In this document: in pieces, positions 15,062 to 22,514 of the stretch
Numbering within the stretch: position 1 is the stretch's first letter
How the letters are laid out: the number at the start of each line of letters is the position of its first letter
Assembly: GCA_034933685.1 (NCBI GenBank)
Contig: JAYFNB010000017.1
Location: 248,001 to 312,000, forward strand
From: UBA8514 sp034933685
GTDB lineage: Bacteria; Bacillota; Clostridia; Lachnospirales; Anaerotignaceae
Direction of reading: 5' to 3'
Length of the DNA: 64,000 bases
Notes under the pieces: model-generated
Seen by the model: the letters and a program-made list of their open reading frames with translations, nothing else
Told to the model about the DNA's origin: nothing
Databases searched by the model: none
Position numbers and translations under genes: made by a program

Positions 15062-15609
15062 TATTTAGCACCTCCATTTGCTTCAAACCAAGTAAGTGCT
15101 TCATTAACACCGCTTGTTACTGCTCTGGATGTGATTGTTGCACTTGTTATTGCCTGAACCTGACCGCCGTCTTTATTAACTTTAAGTTCGCCGCTCATGC
15201 CTTTAAACTGGTCCTGAAATACTGGCTCTGTTGCTTTAGCACCAAGACCAGGAGTTTCAGAAGGAGTTGTTACTTTAATACCTGTAATAACACCGTCTGC
15301 ATCAATACCAACTGTTGTAGGTACTGAACCGCCAAAGCCTGATGGATTTGCTGTAATAACATAACCAACTTCGTTGCCGCTTGCATCTTTACCAACGCTT
15401 ACTGCTGAAATTGTTGTGCCGGTAAAATCTGCTTCAACAGGCTCAAAAGTTTCCGCTTCAGGAAGAGAAGCCTTCATTGCTACATTTTGAGTATTCTCTG
15501 TCGCAATTCTTATTGGTTCTTCTGTAACGCTTTCTACTACGCCGAGGAGGGCAGCAGCTACAGCTGTAATTGCTAATAATATTATCGCAGGTCTAACTAT
15601 ATCTTTCAT
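15061..15609 (-). CDS. rnfG: Rnf complex FMN-binding subunit G
   Basis: An extracytoplasmic flavoprotein anchored by one N-terminal helix (about residues 7-26). The covalent FMN site appears as 'ITSATITS' with the acceptor Thr near residue 158; the usual Gly of the SGAT motif is Ser. 'TPGLGAKATEPVFQDQF' is the second family motif. FMN would be attached by ApbE, which is not in this window. The gene starts inside the end of rnfD (4-base overlap). Confidence 0.94.
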   Translation of the reverse strand: MKDIVRPAIILLAITAVAAALLGVVESVTEEPIRIATENTQNVAMKASLPEAETFEPVEADFTGTTISAVSVGKDASGNEVGYVITANPSGFGGSVPTTVGIDADGVITGIKVTTPSETPGLGAKATEPVFQDQFKGMSGELKVNKDGGQVQAITSATITSRAVTSGVNEALTWFEANGGAK

Positions 15610-16559
15610 GCCTTCTTCGCCTCCTTTGGTAATGCACCGAAGATTTTTGGTTTTGTATATCTGTCAATAAGTGGTACAGCAAGGTTCATAATAAGGATTG
15701 AGTATGAAACGCCCTCTGGATAGCCACCATAAAATCTGATTAATACGGTAAGGATACCACAGCCAATGCCCATTATAAGCTGGCCGTTTGGTGTTACTGG
15801 AGATGAGGCATAATCTGTGGCCATAAAGAATGCACCAAGCATAATACCACCAATCATAAGTTCATAGAGTGCTGAACTTCCATCTCTGCCAAAGATAGTT
15901 GCAAAAATGAATACTGTTACAATGTATGTAACAGGAATTCTCCAGCTGATGATGCCCTTTGCAATAAGGTATACACCACCAATTATAAGTGCTACTGCGC
16001 ATGTTTCACCAATACAACCACCAATGTTACCTAAAGCAGCGTCTGCAAAAGATGGAAGCTCTGCAACATTACCTGCTTTTAAAAGCGCAAGTGGTGTAGC
16101 TGTAGTTACAGCGTCAGCACCAGGTGTAACCCATCCTGTCATAAGGCTAGGATATGATGCCAAAAGGAAAGCACGTCCTGCAAGGGCAGGGTTAATAAAG
16201 TTTTGACCAATACCACCGAAAAGCTGTTTTGCTACAACTATTGCAAAAACACTGCCTACAATAGGCATCCACCAAGGTGCTGATGAAGGAATGTTCATTG
16301 CTAAAAGTAAACCTGTTACTACGGCGGATAAATCGCCGATTGTTACTTTCTGTTTTGTTGCTTTCTGATAAAGTGCCTCTGCAATAACTGCTGCTGCAAT
16401 TGCGATTATAATAAGCATTGCGGCCTTGACACCAAATCTGTAAATACCCATCGCTGTTGCCGGTAAAAGCGCAATAATAACATCACGCATAATACTTTGA
16501 GTTGACTCATTGGAACGAACGTGAGGGGTAGCAGATATTGTAATATTTGGATATTCCAT
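15606..16559 (-). CDS. rnfD: Rnf complex membrane subunit D
   Basis: A 317-residue polytopic subunit carrying riboflavin or FMN in the membrane. It has 'SATPHVRSNESTQSIMRDVI' at the start, several Ala/Ile-rich helices and the 'VTTATPLALL' flavin-attachment region. The Gly of the classical SGAT is Thr here, so the Thr in T-T-A-T is the predicted FMN acceptor. Separated from rnfC by 21 bases and overlapping rnfG by 4. Confidence 0.94.
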   Translation of the reverse strand: MEYPNITISATPHVRSNESTQSIMRDVIIALLPATAMGIYRFGVKAAMLIIIAIAAAVIAEALYQKATKQKVTIGDLSAVVTGLLLAMNIPSSAPWWMPIVGSVFAIVVAKQLFGGIGQNFINPALAGRAFLLASYPSLMTGWVTPGADAVTTATPLALLKAGNVAELPSFADAALGNIGGCIGETCAVALIIGGVYLIAKGIISWRIPVTYIVTVFIFATIFGRDGSSALYELMIGGIMLGAFFMATDYASSPVTPNGQLIMGIGCGILTVLIRFYGGYPEGVSYSILIMNLAVPLIDRYTKPKIFGALPKEAKKA

Positions 16560-16580
16560 TAGATGTTAATCCCCCTTCGA

Positions 16581-17936
16581 TTATTTTGCGGCTGCGGCTC
16601 TTGCTGCGGCTGCAGCTGCTGCCTTTTTACCCATTTCAACCTTCTTAGTAGCTCTGATACTTTGCGCAAGCTGTCTTTTTGCAGGGCAAATGTAAGAACA
16701 GCTACCGCATTCGATACAATCAAGACCATTTTCTTTACAGAATGCTTCTCCATTATCCTGAATAATTAAAGCATTAAGCAAGTAAGGCATAAGCCCCATT
16801 GGACAGTGGCTAACGCACTTGCCGCAACGGATGCAGTTGCTTTCTTCTGGAATAACTGCTTCTTCTTCAGTAAAGCAGAGAAGTGCAGAAGTGGTTTTTG
16901 TTGTAGCAACATCAGTTGTGTACATGGTTGGTCCCATCATAGGTCCGCCGGCAATCATTTTCGCAGGGTCTACCTTGAAGCCACCAATCTGCTCAAGTAA
17001 ATCTGTGAAAGTCATACCAATTCTAATTTGGTAATTGCCAGGGTTAGCTGGTGCACCGCCAGTAATGGTAACAACTCTTCTCATTAAAGGTGTACCTTCT
17101 GCAATTGCATTGTAAACAGAAATGATGGTGTCAACATTATCTACAATACAACCAACTGCTGATGGAAGAGCACCAGATGGCACTTCTCTGTTGGCAATTG
17201 CTTTAATAAGATGTTTTTCAGAACCCTGTGGGAACTTAGCCTTAAGGGTTGCAACCTCGATATTTGGAATATCACGGCAAAGGTCACTTAGGTGCTTAAT
17301 TGCCTCAGGCTTATTATCTTCAATACCAATTACGCCTTTAGCGTTAGGGTGAAGTTTAAGAACAATTTGAAGCCCTTTAATAAGTTTTTCGCCTTGCTCA
17401 AGCATAAGTCTATAGTCGCAAGTAAGGTATGGTTCACACTCCGCAGCATTGATAAGAACGTAGTCAATTACTGTTCCCGGAGGTGGAGCCAGTTTAATGT
17501 GTGTAGGGAAGCCAGCACCACCAAGGCCTACTACACCTGCTTCTTTAACAGCAGTAATTATTTCTTCGTTGGACATAGACTGATAGTCTTTACCTGTGAG
17601 TCCTTCAATTTCTTCCATCTTGCCGTCATTTTTGATAACGATTGATGGGCTCATTGCGCCGCCAGGAGTAAGCATTGGTCTTATGTCTGTTACTGTTCCC
17701 GAAATGCTTGAGAAGATAGGTGAACAAACGAAAGCTTTAGCTTCGCCAATTTTTTGACCTACCTTAACGTAATCACCAACTTGAACTATTGGTTCACATG
17801 GTGCACCTATGTGCTGAGACATAGGGAAAAACAATTCGGAGTTTTCCTTAGGAAGTATCACTTTAATTGGCTCGTCTTTTGTTAAAGCCTTACCATCATG
17901 TGGATGAACTCCCCTTTTGAACGTCAAAGTTTGCAT
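16581..17936 (-). CDS. rnfC: Rnf complex subunit C, NADH-binding
   Basis: The NAD+-reducing cytoplasmic subunit of Rnf. The 451-residue protein begins 'FKRGVHPHDGKALT' and has 'GVVGLGGAGFPTHIKL' (NADH/FMN-binding loop). Two [4Fe-4S] ferredoxin motifs follow, 'CIRCGKCVSHCP' and 'CIECGSCSYICP', and then an Ala-rich tail. ATG at 17936 follows GAGGGGG; an upstream in-frame ATG at 17993 lacks a site. It is the first gene of the order C-D-G-E-A-B. The complex couples ferredoxin oxidation to NAD+ reduction and ion export. Confidence 0.95.
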   Translation of the reverse strand: MQTLTFKRGVHPHDGKALTKDEPIKVILPKENSELFFPMSQHIGAPCEPIVQVGDYVKVGQKIGEAKAFVCSPIFSSISGTVTDIRPMLTPGGAMSPSIVIKNDGKMEEIEGLTGKDYQSMSNEEIITAVKEAGVVGLGGAGFPTHIKLAPPPGTVIDYVLINAAECEPYLTCDYRLMLEQGEKLIKGLQIVLKLHPNAKGVIGIEDNKPEAIKHLSDLCRDIPNIEVATLKAKFPQGSEKHLIKAIANREVPSGALPSAVGCIVDNVDTIISVYNAIAEGTPLMRRVVTITGGAPANPGNYQIRIGMTFTDLLEQIGGFKVDPAKMIAGGPMMGPTMYTTDVATTKTTSALLCFTEEEAVIPEESNCIRCGKCVSHCPMGLMPYLLNALIIQDNGEAFCKENGLDCIECGSCSYICPAKRQLAQSIRATKKVEMGKKAAAAAAARAAAAK

Positions 17937-18018
17937 ATTATCCCCCTCTGTGTTTGTTGTTTTTTTACACACAAGCATGTACGCTTTGTGCAAAGTAAAT
18001 CCTTTTTTGTTTAAATAA

Positions 18019-18027
18019 AGTATAGCA
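18019..18027 (-). promoter_or_regulatory. Possible extended -10 promoter of rnf operon
   Basis: On the minus strand the sequence reads TGCTATACT, an extended -10 element. It lies about 85 bases upstream of the rnfC ATG. No good -35 is found at 16-18 bases, which is common for extended -10 promoters. The call rests on pattern only. Confidence 0.4.
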
Positions 18028-18187
18028 ACATAAACAGACCGATAGTGGGACGTTCACCCAAAAGTACGGTCAGCTTAAATCAACGTTTCTATTCTAATAC
18101 AAAACTGCAGAGTTCTCAACACTAATTAACAATTTTCTTAATAAAAAAGAAAAAATGTTTGAAAAATTTAAGCATGTACTAGAATAA

Positions 18188-18240
18188 GCGGAAAAAATAA
18201 CCATACTTTTAACAAGGTTATCAGCAATATGCTTTTCCGC
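18188..18240. repeat. Nested inverted repeat between rnfC and rpoN
   Basis: Outer arms GCGGAAAA and TTTTCCGC enclose a second pair ATAACC / GGTTAT. The whole can fold into one long interrupted hairpin on either strand. There is no T run of terminator type directly after the outer arm. It could be an operator, an RNA leader element or an attenuator. Confidence 0.5.
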
Positions 18241-18376
18241 ATTTAGAATTTTACTACATTTAGCATGCAAAGTAAATGTAAAATTATGAATATCGGCAAC
18301 TTTTTGTTACTTTATATCAAAAAAACATGCAAAATTTAACTGTTAAGTAAAAAACAAACCAATTTTATTGCTTTTT

Positions 18377-18391
18377 TGGCAGGAAATTTGC
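18377..18391 (+). promoter_or_regulatory. Sigma-54 type -24/-12 promoter upstream of rpoN
   Basis: TGGCAGG, four bases, then TTGC: GG at 18378-18379 and GC at 18390-18391 are exactly 10 bases apart, as required by the sigma-54 consensus TGGCAC-N5-TTGC. It differs from the consensus at one position of the -24 block. It lies 82 bases upstream of the rpoN start, so it suggests autoregulation. Activator sites and an activator gene are not visible nearby. Confidence 0.55.
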
Positions 18392-18472
18392 TACAAAAGA
18401 ACGAAAAGTGTTTTCTTATTTGTAAAATCAGAGTATAATGAAATAGTTGTTTTAAATGAAGGAGGTGTAAAT

Positions 18473-19825
18473 ATGGATCTTGTACTTAATACCAGTCAAA
18501 AATTGCTTATGTCGCAAAAAATGCTTCAATCAACGGAAATTTTACAGATGAGCTCGGCAGAACTTTTGGATTATATTAAAGAAATGTCAGTGGAAAATCC
18601 TGTGGTAGACTACGAAGAAAAAAATGATGACGGCGAAAAATTTGATATTATTCGCAATAAGTTGGACTATTTGGATGCATCGGATGAACAAAACAGAACA
18701 TATTACACTGACCAAAAGACTGACGAAAGTGAAAATGACGACTGGAAATTCAAAGAGAATTCCCATGAAAGCCTTGAAGAGTATCTTATGGAGCAGGTTA
18801 ATGTTATGCGCTGCAACAGGGATATTAGGCTAATGGCAAATTATATTGTTGGATGCACAGATGAAAATGGATATTTGAAAGAAGATGTTTTGGACATAGC
18901 TCGAATTTTGCAAATTAGTGAAAAAAGGGCAATGCAGGCACTTGAAATGGTGCAGGATTTTGAACCAGCTGGTGTTTGCGCAAGAAACATTCAGGAATGT
19001 CTTATAATTCAGCTGAAGCGCAAGGGAATAGAGAACAAAACCGCAGAGCGAATTATTGAAGAGTGCCTTGAAATGCTTGGGAAAAATCAGCTTCATATTA
19101 TAGCTAAAAAGCTAAAGGTTAGCCCAGCAGAGGTAAGTGAAGCAGTTTCACTGATAAAAACTCTTAATCCAAAACCTGGAAATAGCTTTGACTCGGGCAA
19201 AAGTTTTGAATATATTGTACCGGATGCCATAGTGGTGAAAGGTGAAAACGGTTACGAAATAGTACTAAATGATAAGTTTTTCCCCAACATTGGCATAAAT
19301 GGATATTATAAAACTATGATGAGTAGTAATGATGATAAAACAAAGGATTATATTCAAAATAAAATAAGGCAGGCTGAATGGGTAATGACCTGCATTGCAA
19401 AGCGAAATGCAACATTGATGAAAACCCTTGAAAGCATCGTAGAAATACAGAAGGATTTTTTTGATAACGGGACAGGACATATAAAACCTATGTGCCTTAA
19501 TGATGTGGCACAGGTAATTGGTATGCATGAAAGTACTGTAAGCCGAAGCATAAAGCAAAAATATTTACAGTGTAGGTATGGGGTATATCCATTAAGCTAT
19601 TTTTTCCAGACCTGTGTTACATCTGGAGAGGCCGAAAGCCTTACACCAGAACGAATTAAGATGATGATAAAAGATATAGTTGATGGTGAAGACAAAAAAG
19701 CACCTTTGTCTGACAGAGAGATTACAGAAAAGCTTAATCACTCCGGGGTGGATATATCACGACGTACGGTGGCAAAGTACCGTGAGTCCATTGGAATACT
19801 TGGAACTAGCGGACGGAAAGCGTAG
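18473..19825 (+). CDS. rpoN: RNA polymerase sigma-54 factor
   Basis: Sigma-54 directs RNA polymerase to -24/-12 promoters and needs AAA+ activators. The 450-residue protein has a Gln/Leu-rich region I ('QKLLMSQKMLQSTEILQMSS'), an acidic linker (about 45-95), a core-binding domain, a helix-turn-helix and the C-terminal RpoN box 'SRRTVAKYRE'. ATG at 18473 follows a perfect AAGGAGGTG site; a longer frame from 18368 would overlap the promoter-like element. It is monocistronic, ending in a strong terminator. No enhancer-binding protein or PTS gene is adjacent. Confidence 0.95.
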   Translation: MDLVLNTSQKLLMSQKMLQSTEILQMSSAELLDYIKEMSVENPVVDYEEKNDDGEKFDIIRNKLDYLDASDEQNRTYYTDQKTDESENDDWKFKENSHESLEEYLMEQVNVMRCNRDIRLMANYIVGCTDENGYLKEDVLDIARILQISEKRAMQALEMVQDFEPAGVCARNIQECLIIQLKRKGIENKTAERIIEECLEMLGKNQLHIIAKKLKVSPAEVSEAVSLIKTLNPKPGNSFDSGKSFEYIVPDAIVVKGENGYEIVLNDKFFPNIGINGYYKTMMSSNDDKTKDYIQNKIRQAEWVMTCIAKRNATLMKTLESIVEIQKDFFDNGTGHIKPMCLNDVAQVIGMHESTVSRSIKQKYLQCRYGVYPLSYFFQTCVTSGEAESLTPERIKMMIKDIVDGEDKKAPLSDREITEKLNHSGVDISRRTVAKYRESIGILGTSGRKA

Positions 19826-19895
19826 TTCATTAGAAATATAATAATATTTGTACTATGCAATTAACCCTATTATAGGGAAAAAATAATACACATTG

Positions 19896-19939
19896 AAGAC
19901 CTTAGGCATATTTTCACACTTTGCCTCAAGGTCTTTTTG
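19896..19939 (+). terminator. Terminator after rpoN
   Basis: Stem AAGACCTTAGGCA / TGCCTCAAGGTCTT with an AT-rich loop, followed by T residues, 70 bases after the rpoN stop. Confidence 0.88.
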
Positions 19940-19995
19940 TTTTATTTTCAGCATATTTATAAAGGATAGAATATTTTGTGTTGGGAGGTAGTTGC

Positions 19996-20265
19996 TTGGG
20001 CAGAGGTGTGCGAAGACGGGTTACAGATATGCTGGAGCTACCTAAGGAGTCTATGATAAACCTTCCCCTTATAACACTGCTTGGCCGTGAGGAGCTTTTT
20101 ATTGAAAATTATAAAGGCATAATAGAATATGGCGACGAAGTGGTACGAATAAGCACGGGAATTGGAGTGATTCGTATTGAAGGAAGATGCCTTACGTTAA
20201 AAAGTATACTTGCTGAAAGTATAACTATAACGGGCACTTTTTTATCGGTATGCTATTTGGATTAA
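19996..20265 (+). CDS. yqfC: Sporulation protein YqfC
   Basis: An 89-residue protein of the YqfC family, made in the mother cell during sporulation in Bacillus; its biochemical role is not known. Typical parts are 'RRRVTDMLELPKE', 'PLITLLGREELFIENYKGIIEY' and 'GVIRIEGRCLTL'. I chose the TTG at 19996, six bases after GGAGGT (19984-19989). The GTG at 19978 would lie in front of that site. It is followed by yqfD after 12 bases, the conserved pair. Confidence 0.9.
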   Translation: MGRGVRRRVTDMLELPKESMINLPLITLLGREELFIENYKGIIEYGDEVVRISTGIGVIRIEGRCLTLKSILAESITITGTFLSVCYLD

Positions 20266-20277
20266 TGGAGGAAGAAT

Positions 20278-21498
20278 ATGTTTCTCACGTTGTGGCATTA
20301 TTTAAGAGGATATGTTATTATAAGGGTATCTGGCTTTTCGGTGGAGAGGTTTGTGAACCTTGCAGCCCTTAGGGGCATATATATTTGGGATATTAAGCCG
20401 AATAAAAATGCAGTGACTATGCGCGTTAGTCCGCAAGGCTTTAAAGAGCTAAAGGAATGTGCAAGAAAAACCAAATGCCATTATAAAATAATGGATAGGC
20501 GAGGGCTTCCATTTTTATTAGACAGATGCAAAAACCGTAAGGTATATACTGCTGGTTTATTCTTTTTTGTGGCAGTACTATACGTACTTTCTTCCTTTAT
20601 ATGGACAGTTACGGTCACAGGAAATAACAGAATTCCAACCCAAGATATACTTTCGTTTTGCAGCGAGCAGGGTCTTGCGGCAGGAAAATTGAAAATGACA
20701 ACGGATACAAAAAAAGTTACCGACAGTCTTATACTAAAGTTTGAAGATATATCGTGGGTTGCAATAAGCACAAAGGGTACAAAAATAACTATTAATATTG
20801 TTGAAACGATTCCTAAAACAGAAATAGTGGACAGAGAAACACCTTGTAGTATAATAGCAGATAAGGCATGTATTATTGAAAGCATATCGGTTAGTGCAGG
20901 CACACCACTTGTTAAAGCAAAGGATGTAGTTGAAAAAGAAGATATGCTTGTTAGTGGAACTTTGTCTATAATGGATATGGATACAGAGGTTGACAGAAAA
21001 TATGTGCGTTCAGTGGCAAACATAAAAGGAAGGTGTGTTTATACTATTGAAAACAGTATGCCCCTTACATACATCAATAAGTTGAAAACGGGAAATATTA
21101 CTACTGATAATAGTATTGTTTTAGGAGACTATATTTTGGATTTTGTAGCACCGCGGGTCAAGTTTCAACTTTATGATAAAAAAGAAAAAGAAGTAAAAGA
21201 GTTTAAAATAGGTGATTATGTATTGCCCCTCAAAATTCTTTGCACAGAATACGAAGAGTATACTGAAGAGGAAAAAAATAGAACCGAGGAAGAAGCAAAA
21301 GCCGAAATTAATGGTCTGCTACTTAAAACAAAGCAGGACATGGAATTGGACGGCGCGCAGATTATTGGCGAGGAAACTGAATTTTCATTTAACAACAATA
21401 TATTAACGTCAACAACAACTTTAACAGTAATAGAAAACGTTGGCAAGGAAAAAAGTATTGAAATTGAAGAGAAGGGTGAAGCGCAAACAGATGAGTGA
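20278..21498 (+). CDS. yqfD: Sporulation protein YqfD
   Basis: A 406-residue membrane protein required for sporulation in Bacilli (also called SpoIVFO-like in some annotations); exact role unknown. It has an N-terminal soluble part ('LRGYVIIRVSGFSVERFVNLAA'), one membrane helix (about residues 88-108) and a large extracytoplasmic part containing 'VTGNNRIP', 'DISWVAISTKGTKI' and 'VSAGTPLVKAKDVV'. It is coupled to phoH by an 8-base overlap. A mother-cell sigma-E promoter would be expected upstream of yqfC but I cannot assign one with confidence. Confidence 0.9.
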   Translation: MFLTLWHYLRGYVIIRVSGFSVERFVNLAALRGIYIWDIKPNKNAVTMRVSPQGFKELKECARKTKCHYKIMDRRGLPFLLDRCKNRKVYTAGLFFFVAVLYVLSSFIWTVTVTGNNRIPTQDILSFCSEQGLAAGKLKMTTDTKKVTDSLILKFEDISWVAISTKGTKITINIVETIPKTEIVDRETPCSIIADKACIIESISVSAGTPLVKAKDVVEKEDMLVSGTLSIMDMDTEVDRKYVRSVANIKGRCVYTIENSMPLTYINKLKTGNITTDNSIVLGDYILDFVAPRVKFQLYDKKEKEVKEFKIGDYVLPLKILCTEYEEYTEEEKNRTEEEAKAEINGLLLKTKQDMELDGAQIIGEETEFSFNNNILTSTTTLTVIENVGKEKSIEIEEKGEAQTDE

Positions 21499-22510
21499 AG
21501 CAGAAAAGTTGATAACAATAGAAAATGAGAATATTTCAACAGTATTTGGTCAGTATGATGTAAACATTAAAAAAATTGAAGCCGCTTTTGGTGTTCATAT
21601 AGTAAATCACGGTGATAATGTGAAGGTAACAGGAGAAGAAAAAAAGGCTGATGCGGCGGCACGAGTTCTAACTCACCTTAGAACAGTGGCAAGAAAAAAA
21701 GAAGCCATTACAGAGCAAGGTTTGCAATATATTATTGATGCAGTTAATGACACAAAAATTGATGAACTGGGGAAAATATACGATGATGTAATTTGCCTAA
21801 CCACAAATGGCAGACCCATTAAGCCAAAAACCCTTGGTCAAAAAGGTTATGTGGACATGATAAGAAATAACACCATTGTTTTCGGCATAGGCCCTGCCGG
21901 TACGGGCAAAACCTATCTTGCTATGGCTATGGCAATAACTGCATTTAAAAATAACGAGGTAAACAGAATTATACTTACCAGACCGGCAATTGAAGCAGGA
22001 GAAAAGCTTGGTTTTTTACCAGGAGATTTACAGCAAAAAGTCGACCCTTATTTAAGACCACTCTATGATGCACTTTATGAAATTATGGGTGCAGAACGCT
22101 TTGCGGCAAATATGGAAAAGGGATTAATTGAAGTTGCACCACTGGCATATATGCGTGGACGAACGCTGGATAATGCCTTTATAGTTTTGGACGAAGCCCA
22201 AAATACAACTCCTGAGCAGATGAAAATGTTTCTTACACGTATAGGTTATGGTTCAAAGGCAGTTATTACAGGAGATATAACCCAAATAGATCTTGGTGAG
22301 GGAAAGAAAAGCGGCCTTTTTGAAGCAACACAAATTTTAAAAAATATTAGTGGTATAGAAATGATAGCGCTAACCAATAAAGATGTTGTTAGACATCCTT
22401 TAGTGCAAAAAATAATTGCTGCTTACGAAAAGATTGACAGCAAAAAGAAAGCAATTGATAGAAAAACAGAGCAGACAGAACGCAGAGTATTCAGAGGAAA
22501 ACGGAAGTGA
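21491..22510 (+). CDS. phoH: PhoH-like RNA-associated ATPase
   Basis: Cytoplasmic P-loop ATPase, fused here to an N-terminal KH-like segment as in bacterial PhoH (YqfE/PhoL type). Walker A is 'GPAGTGKTY', Walker B 'FIVLDEAQN', with sensor 'VITGDITQIDL'. It is linked to RNA processing with YbeY, encoded two genes downstream. The 339-residue start at 21491 (ATG overlapping the yqfD stop) fits the family; longer in-frame starts inside yqfD do not. pgpH follows after 4 bases. Confidence 0.93.
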   Translation: MSEAEKLITIENENISTVFGQYDVNIKKIEAAFGVHIVNHGDNVKVTGEEKKADAAARVLTHLRTVARKKEAITEQGLQYIIDAVNDTKIDELGKIYDDVICLTTNGRPIKPKTLGQKGYVDMIRNNTIVFGIGPAGTGKTYLAMAMAITAFKNNEVNRIILTRPAIEAGEKLGFLPGDLQQKVDPYLRPLYDALYEIMGAERFAANMEKGLIEVAPLAYMRGRTLDNAFIVLDEAQNTTPEQMKMFLTRIGYGSKAVITGDITQIDLGEGKKSGLFEATQILKNISGIEMIALTNKDVVRHPLVQKIIAAYEKIDSKKKAIDRKTEQTERRVFRGKRK

Positions 22511-22514
22511 TTAT

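Larger units (their letters stand above)
17937..18472. other. Divergent rnfC / rpoN intergenic region
   Basis: This 536-base AT-rich gap has no convincing gene. It holds a likely extended -10 promoter for rnfC, a 53-base nested inverted repeat, and a sigma-54-type promoter in front of rpoN, each listed separately. The remaining sequence is poly-A/T-rich and I see nothing else in it. Confidence 0.7.

Noticed and set aside
17937..18472. A riboswitch upstream of rnfC or rpoN
   Set aside because: No conserved riboswitch core motif was recognised; only inverted repeats and promoter-like elements are visible.
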